This document shows, piece after piece, positions 24,453 through 32,759 of a stretch of 64,000 nt of DNA. A model generated the notes under the pieces. The model saw nothing but the letters and a program-made list of their open reading frames with translations. It was not told where the DNA came from and did no database searches. The stretch is from Stenotrophomonas sp. UBA2124. Lineage in GTDB: Bacteria > Pseudomonadota > Gammaproteobacteria > Xanthomonadales > Xanthomonadaceae. Position 1 is the stretch's first letter; each line of letters begins with the position of its first letter. Made by a program: the position numbers and the translations under genes. The stretch is taken from positions 3,749 to 67,748 of the forward strand of contig DCXY01000029.1 in the NCBI GenBank assembly GCA_002329155.1. Reading direction: 5' to 3'.

Positions 24453-24983
24453 TCAGATCAGCGGCGCCGGGGTTGCCGGCAGCGCGACCGGAGCGGCCTT
24501 CTTCTTGCGAGCGGCCGGCTTCTTCTTGGCAGCAACCTTCTTGGCGGCCGGCTTCTTGGCAGCGGCCTTCTTGGCAGTCTTCTTCACTGCCTTCTTGGCG
24601 GTAGCCTTCTTGGCAACCTTCTTGACCGCCTTCTTCTTCACGGCCTTCTTGGCAGCTGCCTTCTTGGCAACCTTCTTGACGGCCTTCTTTACGGCCTTCT
24701 TGGCAGTTGCCTTCTTGGCAACCTTCTTGGCGGCCTTCTTCACGGTCTTCTTGGCAGCCGCCTTCTTCGCGGTCTTCTTCACTGCCTTCTTGGCAGTTGC
24801 CTTCTTTGCGACCTTCTTCGCTGCCTTCTTCATGGTCTTCTTGGCAGCAGCCTTCTTTGCAACCTTCTTCACCGCCTTCTTGGCGGTTGCCTTCTTGGCA
24901 ACCTTCTTCACGGCGGCTTTCTTGGCGACCTTCTTCACCGCCTTTTTGGCGGCCGGCTTCTTAGCAGCTTTCTTCGTGGCCAT
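24453..24983 (-). CDS. Histone H1-like Lys/Ala-rich DNA-binding protein
   Basis: 176 residues, nearly all Lys, Ala and Val, in degenerate repeats of the AAKKVAKKATAKKAVKK type. It ends in a short non-repeat tail (KKKAAPVALPATPAPLI). This is the eukaryotic H1 C-terminal-like composition seen in bacterial nucleoid proteins such as AlgP and chlamydial Hc-type proteins; it would bind DNA non-specifically. The start ATG at 24983 has a GAGGAG ribosome site. The nucleotide repeats make copy-number change likely. A consensus promoter lies 277 bp upstream and a strong terminator follows, so it is monocistronic. Confidence 0.9.
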   Translation of the reverse strand: MATKKAAKKPAAKKAVKKVAKKAAVKKVAKKATAKKAVKKVAKKAAAKKTMKKAAKKVAKKATAKKAVKKTAKKAAAKKTVKKAAKKVAKKATAKKAVKKAVKKVAKKAAAKKAVKKKAVKKVAKKATAKKAVKKTAKKAAAKKPAAKKVAAKKKPAARKKKAAPVALPATPAPLI

Positions 24984-25260
24984 GGGATGGCTCCTCGTCA
25001 GTGATCTATGGAATTGAAATGCCCAGTTGAAGCAAATCCGCGGTGGACAGCGGAGGACCGGCGACGCGTCATGCGCGTCGTGACGGATACAGAAACACCC
25101 GCAACGATTCGCGCCACGGGTGCCATGTCTTGTTCGGGGGGTGTTTCGCGGAAGGAAGCGGTGCCTGCTCCACCATCAAGGAAATCCTGGCGGACGTACA
25201 CGTTGTGCTTCGCGTCTGAATGTTGATCCGGCTCACTCGCTTCCGCAGGAAAGGTCTGCT
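24984..25260 (-). other. Long 5' leader of the histone H1-like gene
   Basis: From the predicted start at about 25260 to the ATG at 24983 the mRNA would carry about 275 nt of leader. A 67-codon frame (25201-24998) lies within it but shows no family resemblance or ribosome site, and I do not call it a gene. No known riboswitch motif was recognised. Confidence 0.45.
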
Positions 25261-25266
25261 GGGCGA

Positions 25267-25295
25267 AACCTAATCACGGTTTTTTTTACTGTCAA
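25267..25295 (-). promoter_or_regulatory. Sigma-70 promoter of the histone H1-like gene
   Basis: Minus strand: perfect TTGACA (25295-25290), 17-bp spacer containing A8, TAGGTT (25272-25267). The upstream flank AAATTTTTTTCAAAAGATAG is AT-rich and resembles an UP element. Confidence 0.7.
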
Positions 25296-25751
25296 CTATC
25301 TTTTGAAAAAAATTTACCGGCCGGCAACCCGGCGGCGGCGGGCAAGTACATGCCCGGGCACGTCACAAGCGTGGCGACGAAGACGCTCTTGGCCATGCAC
25401 TGCAAAAGCGAATGTAGAAAAACATCGGTAAAACCGCACTATTTGTTCGCGGCATGCAAGCGCGGGCATGCAACGACGCGTGCGCGTGCGTCACCGGCAA
25501 CACGCTTCCAGGCTGCCGCAACAAGCGTTGCCGACACCCAAAAAAAATTCAGCCGACGGTGATGCTTTGTTCAGTGCAATGGTCAATTTGCGCAGAATTT
25601 TTTCCGCGGCACGCCAGCCCGATGACCGTGCCGAACTACCTTGTCGGCATGCATGCGCGCCTTCGGTTGCACCCGCAGATGCATCCGGCGACCGTCATGG
25701 CCAGGCCGACACCGCGCATGTTCCTCACGCCCCGCTGACATCGGCGCAAAC
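25296..25751. other. Gene-free stretch between the H1-like gene and gcvH
   Basis: No protein or known RNA gene is supported. Composition differs from neighbouring genes: A and T homopolymers (25302-25311, 25551-25558, 25597-25605) and many TGCATGC/GCATGC and GCGTGCGTG motifs. An 11-bp hairpin with a two-base bulge pairs CGGCAACACGCTT (25496-25508) with AAGCGTTGCCG (25524-25534). A weak minus-strand TTGACC hexamer lies near 25584. The role is unknown. Confidence 0.4.
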
Positions 25752-25779
25752 AAAAACGGCCGCCTTGCGGCGGCCGTTT
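25752..25779 (-). terminator. Terminator after gcvH
   Basis: On the minus strand ACGGCCGCC-GCAA-GGCGGCCGT followed by TTTTTG. Confidence 0.9.
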
Positions 25780-25798
25780 CCGGTGCGGTGGAAAGGAC

Positions 25799-26194
25799 TC
25801 AGTGGTCCTCGTTCTCCAGCAGCTCGGCGTAGTCGTCCGGGCCGAGCAGTTCGTTCAACTGTTCCGGCTCGGACAGCTCGACAACAAACAGCCAGCCGTC
25901 GCCGTAAGCATCTTCATTGATGGTCTCGGGCTTGTCGGCCAGGGCTTCGTTGACCTCGACCACGGTGCCGGACACCGGGCTGTAGACGTCGGACGCGGCC
26001 TTCACCGATTCAACCACCGCAACGCCGGTACCGGCCTGCACGGTGTCGCCGACAGCCGGCAGTTCGACGTAGACCAGGTCACCCAGCAAGCCTTGGGCGT
26101 GGTCGGAAATGCCGACGGTGACGCGGCCATTGCCTTCGGTACGGGCCCACTCGTGGGACTTGAGGAATTTGAGGTCGCCTGGGATTTCGCTCAT
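25799..26194 (-). CDS. gcvH: Glycine cleavage system H protein
   Basis: 131 residues. The lipoyl-bearing lysine is in VVESVKAASDVYSPVSG (about 58-74). H protein shuttles the aminomethyl intermediate between the P, T and L proteins of glycine cleavage. The start ATG at 26194 has a GGAG site and gives the standard N-terminus MSEIPGDLKFLKSHEW. It lies 88 bp after gcvT on the same strand; gcvP is not in this window. Confidence 0.97.
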   Translation of the reverse strand: MSEIPGDLKFLKSHEWARTEGNGRVTVGISDHAQGLLGDLVYVELPAVGDTVQAGTGVAVVESVKAASDVYSPVSGTVVEVNEALADKPETINEDAYGDGWLFVVELSEPEQLNELLGPDDYAELLENEDH

Positions 26195-26282
26195 GGAAAA
26201 GCTCCGGGGAAAAGCGTGGTCGGGAAGAAACGTTAGTTTAACGGACCGGGCGCGGCACAACCGCCGCCCCGGCCATGGGAAC

Positions 26283-27395
26283 TCACAGGTTGATGCCGGC
26301 CTGCGGCTGGCCGTCACGCACGAACGGGAACTTCACGATCCGCACCGGCACTTCCTTGCCGCGGATGTCCACGCGCACATCGCCCGGCGCACCGGCCGGC
26401 ACGCGCGCGAATGCGATGGCCTTGCCCAGGGTGGGCGAGAAGGTGCCGGAGAGGATCTCGCCTTCGCCATTGGCGGTGAGCACCTTCTGGCCATGACGCA
26501 GCACGCCCTTCTCGTCCATCACCAGGCCGATCATCTGCCGCGCGTTGCCAGCGGCCTTCTGCGCGTCGAGCACCGGGCGGCCGATGAAGTCACGGCCTTC
26601 GTCCAGGCTGACGGTCCATGCCAGCGCCGCCTCGAACGGGCTGACGGCTTCGTCCATGTCCTGGCCGTAGAGATTCATGCCGGCTTCCAGGCGCAGCGTG
26701 TCGCGCGCACCCAGGCCCGCCGGCTTCACGCCTGCGTCCAGCAGCGCGTTCCAGAACGCGACCACCTCGGTCTGCGGCAGCAGCACTTCGTAGCCGTCCT
26801 CGCCGGTGTAACCGGTGCGGGCGACGAACAGCGGCACGCCGCTGGCGGAGCTGACTTCCAGCGCGGCGAAGCGGCCCAGCTTGTCCAGTGCGGCGCGGTC
26901 GCCTTCGGCCACCAGGCCGGCAACCAGCGCGCGTGCCTGCGGGCCCTGCACGGCGACGATGGCCAGGTCTTCGCGCTCGATCACCTCCACGTCGAAGGCG
27001 GCGGCGTGCTGGCGGATCCACGCCAGGTCCTTTTCGCGGGTGGAAGCGTTGACCACCATGCGGAAGAAGTCATCACCCAGGAAGTAGACGATGAGGTCGT
27101 CGATCACGCCGCCCTGCGGGTTGAGCATGCACGAGTACAGCGCCTTGCCGGTGACCTTGAGCTTGTCGATGGAGTTGGCCAGCAGGTGGCGCAGGAACTC
27201 GCGGGTGCGCGCACCCTTCAGGTCGACCACGGTCATGTGGCTGACGTCGAACATGCCGGCGGCCTGGCGCACCAGGTGGTGCTCGTCGATCTGCGAGCCG
27301 TAGTGGATGGGCATGTCCCAGCCGCCGAAATCGACCATCTTGGCGCCGAGCGAGCGGTGGGTGTCGTTGAGCTGGGTCTTCTGGGTCATGGCCAT
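26283..27395 (-). CDS. gcvT: Glycine cleavage system aminomethyltransferase (T protein)
   Basis: 370 residues from the ATG at 27395. Folate-binding GcvT landmarks are GAKMVDFGGWDMPIHYGSQ near the N-terminus, MFDVSHMTVVDLKG, ARTGYTGEDGYEV, and LGARDTLRLEAGMNLYGQD. It transfers the methylene group from the H protein to tetrahydrofolate, releasing ammonia. The frame extends upstream to 27569 but that part runs through the nfeD terminator and gene. A second ATG six bases later is equally possible. No glycine riboswitch is seen in the 83-bp upstream gap. Confidence 0.97.
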   Translation of the reverse strand: MAMTQKTQLNDTHRSLGAKMVDFGGWDMPIHYGSQIDEHHLVRQAAGMFDVSHMTVVDLKGARTREFLRHLLANSIDKLKVTGKALYSCMLNPQGGVIDDLIVYFLGDDFFRMVVNASTREKDLAWIRQHAAAFDVEVIEREDLAIVAVQGPQARALVAGLVAEGDRAALDKLGRFAALEVSSASGVPLFVARTGYTGEDGYEVLLPQTEVVAFWNALLDAGVKPAGLGARDTLRLEAGMNLYGQDMDEAVSPFEAALAWTVSLDEGRDFIGRPVLDAQKAAGNARQMIGLVMDEKGVLRHGQKVLTANGEGEILSGTFSPTLGKAIAFARVPAGAPGDVRVDIRGKEVPVRIVKFPFVRDGQPQAGINL

Positions 27396-27437
27396 TCCAC
27401 AGGAAAAAGGTGGGCCATTATCCCAGATGGTCACAGG

Positions 27438-27474
27438 CAAAACCTGCGGCACCGCCACACGGCGGTGCCGCAGC
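27438..27474 (-). terminator. Terminator between nfeD-like gene and gcvT
   Basis: A 13-bp perfect stem CTGCGGCACCGCC/GGCGGTGCCGCAG with a 4-nt loop, followed on the minus strand by GGTTTTG. It separates the SPFH/nfeD unit from gcvTH. Confidence 0.85.
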
Positions 27475-27478
27475 CGGT

Positions 27479-27910
27479 TCAGGCTTGCTGGACCTTGAGT
27501 GTCATCCCATCCACCGCCACCACACGCACGCGGCTGCCGACGGGGCTGTCCGGGCCGGCGACCACCCACAGTGCATCGTCCACCTTGGCCCGCCCGCTGC
27601 CATCGACGATGGCCTGTTCCAGCGTGACCACGCGGCCGATCATCTGCTCGGCGCGGCGGTTGAGCAGCGGCTGGTCACTCTGCCGTGCGCGCTTGCGGAA
27701 CCAGGTGCGGTAGACCTGGATCGACACGAAGCTGAGCACCACGAACAGGATGACCTGCAGCAGCACGCTCATGCCGTCGATGGCCCACACCAGCAGGAAC
27801 ACCACTGCCGCTGCAATGCCCATCCACAGCATGAATGCGCCGGGTGCGAGCGCCTCGGCGGCGAACAGCGCCACCGCCAGCGCCGCCCATGTCACCACTT
27901 CCCAGCGCAT
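27479..27910 (-). CDS. NfeD family membrane protein (short form)
   Basis: 143 residues. Two or three membrane spans (about 5-70) are followed by a C-terminal OB-fold domain (about 80-143: MIGRVVTLEQAIVDGSGRAKV, GSRVRVVAVDGMTLKV). Short NfeD proteins are typically encoded beside and work with SPFH proteins in membrane-quality control. It starts 3 bp after the stop of the qmcA-like gene, which fits that partnership. Confidence 0.92.
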   Translation of the reverse strand: MRWEVVTWAALAVALFAAEALAPGAFMLWMGIAAAVVFLLVWAIDGMSVLLQVILFVVLSFVSIQVYRTWFRKRARQSDQPLLNRRAEQMIGRVVTLEQAIVDGSGRAKVDDALWVVAGPDSPVGSRVRVVAVDGMTLKVQQA

Positions 27911-27913
27911 GGC

Positions 27914-28885
27914 TCAGCGCCCCAGCGGCGGCGGGTTGCCGCGCGGCGGTGCCTGCCTGCTTGCGTCCTGCTTGCTGAAGGCTTCCTTGGCCAGCTCGGC
28001 AACGCCGGCGATGGAGCTGATCACGCCGGTGGCTTCCATCGGCATCAGCACCAGCTTCTGGTTGGGCGAATTGGCCAGCTCACTGAAGGCCTCGACATAC
28101 TTCTGCGCGATGAAGTAGTTGATGGCCTGCACGTTGCCGTTGGCGATGGCGTCGGACACCATCGCCGTCGCCTTGGCTTCGGCCTCGGCCGAACGCTCGC
28201 GCGCTTCGGCGTCGCGGAAGGCGGCTTCCTTGCGGCCTTCGGCCTCCAGCACCGCGGCCTGCTTCATGCCCTCGGCACGCAGGATTTCCGACTGGCGGAT
28301 ACCCTCGGCCTCCAGCACCGCGGCGCGCTTGTTCTGCTCGGCCATCTTCTGCTGCTGCATGGACTGCACCAGGTTGTTTGGCGGCTGGATGTCCTTGATC
28401 TCGATGCGGGTGACCTTCACGCCCCACGGGTTGGTGGCGTGGTCCACCACGTTGAGCAGCTTGGCGTTGATGGTCTCGCGCTGGCTCAGCGATTCGTCCA
28501 GGTCCATCGAGCCGATCACGGTGCGGATGTTGGTCTGCACCAGGGCGATCATCGCCACTTCCAGATTGGCGACCTCATAGGCGGCCTTGGCCGCGTCCAG
28601 CACCTGGAAGAACACCACGCCGTCCACCCGCACCACGGCGTTGTCCTTGGTGATGACGTCCTGGCTGGGCACGTCCAGCACCTGCTCCATCATGTTCACC
28701 TTGCGGCCGACGCCGTAGACGATGGGAATGAGGAAGTGCAGGCCGGGCGACATGGTGTGGGTGTACTTGCCGAAGCGCTCCACCGTCCACTCGTAGCCCT
28801 GCGGCACCATCCGCACCGTCTTGAACAACACGATGATGCCGGCCACCACCACGACCAGCGCCAATACCCCTGCTCCACCACCCAT
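27914..28885 (-). CDS. qmcA: SPFH/stomatin-like protein (QmcA type)
   Basis: 323 residues. One N-terminal membrane anchor (about 5-22) is followed by the SPFH domain (VPQGYEWTVERFGKYTHTMSPG, QDVITKDNAVVRVDGVVFFQV) and a long Ala/Glu coiled coil (about 190-255: VLEAEGIRQSEILRAEG). It ends with a Pro-rich tail. Related proteins form oligomeric cages around membrane proteases such as FtsH. Paired with the nfeD-like gene. Confidence 0.92.
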   Translation of the reverse strand: MGGGAGVLALVVVVAGIIVLFKTVRMVPQGYEWTVERFGKYTHTMSPGLHFLIPIVYGVGRKVNMMEQVLDVPSQDVITKDNAVVRVDGVVFFQVLDAAKAAYEVANLEVAMIALVQTNIRTVIGSMDLDESLSQRETINAKLLNVVDHATNPWGVKVTRIEIKDIQPPNNLVQSMQQQKMAEQNKRAAVLEAEGIRQSEILRAEGMKQAAVLEAEGRKEAAFRDAEARERSAEAEAKATAMVSDAIANGNVQAINYFIAQKYVEAFSELANSPNQKLVLMPMEATGVISSIAGVAELAKEAFSKQDASRQAPPRGNPPPLGR

Positions 28886-28936
28886 CGCACCGCTCCTTGT
28901 GTTGTTGTTGAACCGAGTATAGCCAGCCGCGCGTGG

Positions 28937-29239
28937 CTACAGCGGCACGCGCCCGCGCAGGATGTCCACGAACATCACCCAGTCGCCGGCAAATGAATAC
29001 AGCGGGTGGCGGAACGTGGCCGGGCGGTTCTTCTCGAAGAAGAAATGGCCCACCCAGGCAAAGCCATAGCCGCACAGCAGCGCCGCCCACAGCCAGCGCC
29101 ACTGCTGCTGCCACAACGCCAGCGCCACGCAGGCCAGCACGCCCCAGCTGCCGATGAAGTGCAGCCGGCGGCACACCGGGTTGCGGTGCTCCTGCAGGTA
29201 GTACGGGTAGAACTGGCGGAAACTGCTGAAGCGCGACAT
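28937..29239 (-). CDS. DUF962/Mpo1-like membrane protein
   Basis: 100 residues. FYPYYLQEHRNPVCRRLHFIG and WVGHFFFEKNRPATFRHPLY are the hallmark segments of the Mpo1/YGL010w family, with conserved His residues in the RRLHF and GHFFFE motifs. The yeast founding member is an iron-dependent alpha-dioxygenase of 2-hydroxy fatty acids; activity of the bacterial form is not established. Two or three membrane helices. Confidence 0.9.
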   Translation of the reverse strand: MSRFSSFRQFYPYYLQEHRNPVCRRLHFIGSWGVLACVALALWQQQWRWLWAALLCGYGFAWVGHFFFEKNRPATFRHPLYSFAGDWVMFVDILRGRVPL

Positions 29240-29292
29240 GGCCTTCCCCTCCGGCGCACTGGCTCACCCTGCCTGCGGGCAGGATAGCCGCT

Positions 29293-29619
29293 TCACTCCA
29301 CCCGTGGCGCGAACATGATCACGGCCATGCCGAGCAGGCACAGACCGCCGCCAAGCAGGTCCCAGCGGGTGGGCTTGACCGCATCCACCAGCCACAGCCA
29401 CAACAGCGCCACGCAGACATAGACGCCGCCATAGGCCGCATAGACGCGGCCACTGGCGGTGGGGTGCAGGGTGAGCAGCCATGCGAACAGCGCCAGGCTG
29501 GCCGCGGCCGGCACCAGCAGCCACGGGCTGCCCTGCTTGCGCAGCCACAGCCATGGCAGGTAGCAGCCGATGATCTCGGCCAGCGCGGTGAGCAGGAACA
29601 GGGCGGTGGTCTTGATCAC
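29293..29619 (-). CDS. YnfA family (UPF0060) small membrane protein
   Basis: 108 residues with four membrane helices, the UPF0060 pattern: LTALAEIIGCYLPWLWLR, GRVYAAYGGVYVCVALLWLW, and RWDLLGGGLCLLGMAVI. The family resembles small multidrug resistance proteins but its function is unproven. The GTG start (29619) overlaps the mazG stop by two bases, so translation is coupled. Confidence 0.9.
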   Translation of the reverse strand: MIKTTALFLLTALAEIIGCYLPWLWLRKQGSPWLLVPAAASLALFAWLLTLHPTASGRVYAAYGGVYVCVALLWLWLVDAVKPTRWDLLGGGLCLLGMAVIMFAPRVE

Positions 29620-30431
29620 GCGCCACCCTTCTCCTGCTGCTTCACGGCCTGCCAAAGGGCTTCCTGCTGGTCCAGATCCAGGCCGTCCATGCTGCCGCCC
29701 TGGGCCTGTGCAAGCGCCTCCATGGCGCGGAAGCGCCGCTCGAACTTGTGGTTGGCCAGGCGCAGCGCGCTGCCCACGTCCACCTTGGCGTGACGGGCAA
29801 GGTTGGCGCAGACGAACAGCACGTCACCGATTTCTTCCTGCAGGCGTGCCTGGCGATCCTCGCCGGGGGCGGCGGCCAGTTCGGCCTGCACTTCGTCCAC
29901 CTCCTCGCGCAGCTTGTCGAGCACGGGCGTGGCGTCGGGCCAGTCGAAGCCGGTGCGGGCAGCGCGCGCCTGCAGCTTGGTGGCGCGCTGCCACTCCGGC
30001 AGGCCGCGCGAGATGCCCGCCAGCGCGGAGCTGTCCTGCTCGCCCTTGGCGGCGCGCTCGGCGCGCTTGATGGCCTCCCAGTTGGCGCTGACATCGGCGG
30101 CGCCGTCCACTGCGGTGTCGGCAAAGATGTGCGGATGGCGGCGGATCATCTTGCCGCTGATGGAAGCGACCACGTCACCGAAATCGAATGCGCCCTGCTC
30201 GCTGGCCATCTGCGCATGGAACACCACCTGCAGCAGCAGGTCGCCCAGTTCGTCCTTCAGGTCGGCCAGATCGTTGCGATCGATGGCATCGGCCACTTCA
30301 TAGGCTTCTTCCACCGTGTAGGGCGCGATGCTGGCGAAATCCTGCTGCAGGTCCCAGGGGCAGCCGTGCTGCGGGTCGCGCAGGCGCGCCATGATGTTCA
30401 ACAGCGACTGGATATCGTTCAACTCGGACAT
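29616..30431 (-). CDS. mazG: Nucleoside triphosphate pyrophosphohydrolase MazG
   Basis: 271 residues from the ATG at 30431. Two MazG domains are present; the first has LRDPQHGCPWDLQQDF and the EVADAIDRNDLADLKDELGDLLLQVVFH Glu/Asp metal site, and the second has LREEVDEVQAEL and EEIGDVLFVCANLARH. It hydrolyses all canonical NTPs to NMP and diphosphate, a house-cleaning role, and in Escherichia it lowers ppGpp. Followed by the overlapping ynfA-like gene. Start chosen at the conserved MSELNDIQSLL. Confidence 0.95.
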   Translation of the reverse strand: MSELNDIQSLLNIMARLRDPQHGCPWDLQQDFASIAPYTVEEAYEVADAIDRNDLADLKDELGDLLLQVVFHAQMASEQGAFDFGDVVASISGKMIRRHPHIFADTAVDGAADVSANWEAIKRAERAAKGEQDSSALAGISRGLPEWQRATKLQARAARTGFDWPDATPVLDKLREEVDEVQAELAAAPGEDRQARLQEEIGDVLFVCANLARHAKVDVGSALRLANHKFERRFRAMEALAQAQGGSMDGLDLDQQEALWQAVKQQEKGGA

Positions 30432-30505
30432 GCCTGCCTGACCTTTTACAGATGTGCCGCCCGGGCGGCGGTTGCCTTGCTGCCTGCACAGGGCAGGCAC
30501 CGGCC

Positions 30506-31312
30506 TCAGAGGCCGGCTACCCAGTCCTGCCACGGCAACGATGCGTCACCCATTGCGACAAAGTCACCGTTGAGCAGGCGTGGCCGCTGGTTGTACTGGA
30601 ATGGCTGGCCGGTATCGGCGGCGAGCAGCACGCCTCCAGCGGCCTCCAGCACGCATTGGCCGGCGGCGGTATCCCATTCGCTGGTCGGCCCCAGGCGCGG
30701 GTAGACATCCAGCGTGCCCTCGGCGATGCGGCAGAACTTCAGCGAGGAGCCCTGCGCCACCAGTTCGATATCACCCATGCGCTGCAGCAGCTCCTCGGTA
30801 CGCGGGCTGCGGTGCGAGCGGCTGGCGGCCACGCGCAGGGGCAGCGCCGGCGGCACCTGGGTGATGATGGCGTCCTCGCTGGCGCCGTCGCGGCGGTAGG
30901 CGTTGCCGCCGCGCGTGGCATGCCAGAGCACGCCCGTCACCGGCGCCTGCACCACACCGAACACTGGCAGGCCGGCGTCGATGAGGGCGATGTTCACGCT
31001 GAACTCGCCGTTGCGTTTGATGAACTCGCGGGTGCCGTCGAGCGGGTCCACCAGCCAGTAACGCTGCCACTGCCGGCGGGTTTCCCATGGCAGCTGCGCC
31101 GATTCTTCCGACAGCACCGGCAGCTCCGGCGTGAGCTGGGCCAGCCCCTGCACGATCAGCGCGTGCGCGGCCAGGTCGGCAGTGGTGACCGGGCTGTCGT
31201 CGGCCTTGCGTTCGATATCGAAGCCGCTGGCGTAGACCTGCATGATGGCCGCGCCGGCCTGCTGCGCGATGCCGATGACGCCTTCGCGCAGGGCCGTGTC
31301 GATCACGCTCAT
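30506..31312 (-). CDS. cysQ: 3'(2'),5'-bisphosphate nucleotidase CysQ
   Basis: 268 residues of the inositol monophosphatase-like fold. Metal-binding motifs are SEESAQLPW (Glu), WLVDPLDGTREF, and SEWDTAAGQCVLEAAGG. It hydrolyses PAP to AMP during sulfate assimilation, preventing toxic build-up. The ATG at 31312 overlaps the nudE stop (ATGA) and the two are clearly one operon. A 14-bp perfect palindrome (30456-30469) lies between cysQ and mazG. Confidence 0.96.
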   Translation of the reverse strand: MSVIDTALREGVIGIAQQAGAAIMQVYASGFDIERKADDSPVTTADLAAHALIVQGLAQLTPELPVLSEESAQLPWETRRQWQRYWLVDPLDGTREFIKRNGEFSVNIALIDAGLPVFGVVQAPVTGVLWHATRGGNAYRRDGASEDAIITQVPPALPLRVAASRSHRSPRTEELLQRMGDIELVAQGSSLKFCRIAEGTLDVYPRLGPTSEWDTAAGQCVLEAAGGVLLAADTGQPFQYNQRPRLLNGDFVAMGDASLPWQDWVAGL

Positions 31313-31860
31313 GCCTGCGCTTCCCTGAGCCATTCGCGGACGATGAACAGTGCGGCCAGCGAGCGGCCTTCGGAGAAATCCTCGCGCAGCATCAGCTGGT
31401 CAAGTTCGGCCAGCTTCCACGGCACCACTTCCAGCTCCTCCGGCTCGTCGCCGAGCAGCTTTTCCGGGTACAGGTCGCGTGCCAGCACCAGCCAGGACTG
31501 GTGGCTCATGTAGGTGGGTGCCAGGGTCATGGCACGCAGCACATCGAGCTGGCGGGCACCGTAGCCGGCCTCCTCCTTCAACTCGCGGTCGGCGGCCTGC
31601 AGCGGGGTCTCGCCGGCGTCGATGCGCCCCTTCACCAGACCCAGCTCATACCGGTGCAGGCCGGCGGCGTATTCACGCACCAGCAGCACAGTGTCCTCGT
31701 CGAGCATGGGCACCACCACCACGGCACCGTGGCCACGGCTGACCAGCCGCTGGAACAGGCGCCGCTCGCCATTGGAGAACTCCAGGTCCAGCTGCTCCTG
31801 GCGGAACGGGCCGATGTCCTGCTCCTGGACCTTGTGGATGTGGGGCAGCCGGCGGCTCAT
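31309..31860 (-). CDS. nudE: ADP compounds hydrolase NudE (Nudix)
   Basis: 183 residues. The Nudix box is complete: GRIDAGETPLQAADRELKEE followed by AGY. NudE hydrolyses ADP-ribose, diadenosine polyphosphates and NADH. The nudE-cysQ pairing is a known association in gammaproteobacteria. The start at 31860 gives the family N-terminus MSRRLPHIHKVQEQD; it is divergent from rsmE. Confidence 0.95.
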   Translation of the reverse strand: MSRRLPHIHKVQEQDIGPFRQEQLDLEFSNGERRLFQRLVSRGHGAVVVVPMLDEDTVLLVREYAAGLHRYELGLVKGRIDAGETPLQAADRELKEEAGYGARQLDVLRAMTLAPTYMSHQSWLVLARDLYPEKLLGDEPEELEVVPWKLAELDQLMLREDFSEGRSLAALFIVREWLREAQA

Positions 31861-31984
31861 GCGCCACTCCGGGCGTGAATGCGAAGGACCGATAGAATGC
31901 GCATTGGCAGAGACGTTTTCATGTGCCTGAAATGCTAACAGACCCGGCCTGCCACCCGCCGACCCGCCGTTGCGAGACCACCCG

Positions 31985-32719
31985 ATGCGCCTGACCCGTT
32001 GTGCTGTCGAACTGCCATTGAGCCCTGGCCAGACCTTGGCTCTGCCCGAGGAAACCGCCAACCATCTGGTGCGGGTGATGCGCATGCGTGAAGGTGAAGG
32101 CTGCGTGCTGTTCAATGGCGATGGCAACGATTACGCCGCCACGCTCACCAGCATCGGCAAACGCGAGGTGCGGGTCAGCATTGATTCGGCGCAGCCGGTG
32201 GACAACGAGTCACCGCTGGCCATCACCCTGCTGCAGGGCATCGCCCGTGGCGAGAAGATGGACCTGATTCTGCAGAAGGCCACCGAGCTGGGCGTGGCGC
32301 GCATCATTCCGGTGAACGCCGAGCGCACCGAGGTGAAGCTGGATGCCGCGCGCGCGGAAAAGCGCCTGGCGCACTGGCGCAGCGTGGTGGGTTCGGCCTG
32401 TGGTCAATCCGGGCGTGCGCGGATACCGCAGGTGGACGCGCCGCTGGCATTGGCTGCGGCCGCTACGTCCCTGCCTGCTGACAGCCTGCGGCTCACGCTC
32501 GACCCGCTCGGTGAACATCGCCTGGCAACGCTGCAGGCCGCACCTGCCAATGGTGTGGTAGTTGCCATCGGCCCGGAGGGTGGCTGGTCGCCGCGTGACC
32601 GCCAGCAGCTGGCCGGCGCGGGCTTCCAGGGCCTGCAGCTTGGCCCGCGCATTCTGCGCACGGAGACGGCAGGGCTGGCGGCGATTGCCGCGCTGCAGGC
32701 GCGGCTGGGGGATTTGTAG
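31985..32719 (+). CDS. rsmE: 16S rRNA (uracil1498-N3)-methyltransferase
   Basis: 244 residues. The N-terminal PUA-like part (LPEETANHLVRVMRMREGEG) is followed by a SPOUT knot with EKMDLILQKATELGVARIIP, VAIGPEGGWSPRD and LGPRILRTETAGLAAI. It methylates N3 of U1498 in 16S rRNA. The start at 31985 fits the conserved N-terminus MRLTRC. It is followed by a tandem-repeat stretch and a terminator at 32911. Confidence 0.96.
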   Translation: MRLTRCAVELPLSPGQTLALPEETANHLVRVMRMREGEGCVLFNGDGNDYAATLTSIGKREVRVSIDSAQPVDNESPLAITLLQGIARGEKMDLILQKATELGVARIIPVNAERTEVKLDAARAEKRLAHWRSVVGSACGQSGRARIPQVDAPLALAAAATSLPADSLRLTLDPLGEHRLATLQAAPANGVVVAIGPEGGWSPRDRQQLAGAGFQGLQLGPRILRTETAGLAAIAALQARLGDL

Positions 32720-32759
32720 GCGGCAAGCGGAAGCACCCTCATCCGCCCCTTCGGGGCAC

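Noticed and set aside
24998..25201. 67-codon frame in the leader of the histone H1-like gene
   Set aside because: No ribosome site, no family resemblance and no coding-type composition; treated as leader.
25296..25751. rnpB, ffs, ssrS or tmRNA in the gene-free stretch
   Set aside because: None of their conserved core sequences was found on either strand.
25468..25920. Plus-strand frame running from the gene-free region into gcvH
   Set aside because: It ends inside the antisense strand of gcvH and passes through the gcvH terminator; Arg/Ala-rich without motifs.
27396..27478. Glycine riboswitch ahead of gcvT
   Set aside because: Only 83 bp are available and they are mostly the nfeD terminator; no aptamer motif was seen.
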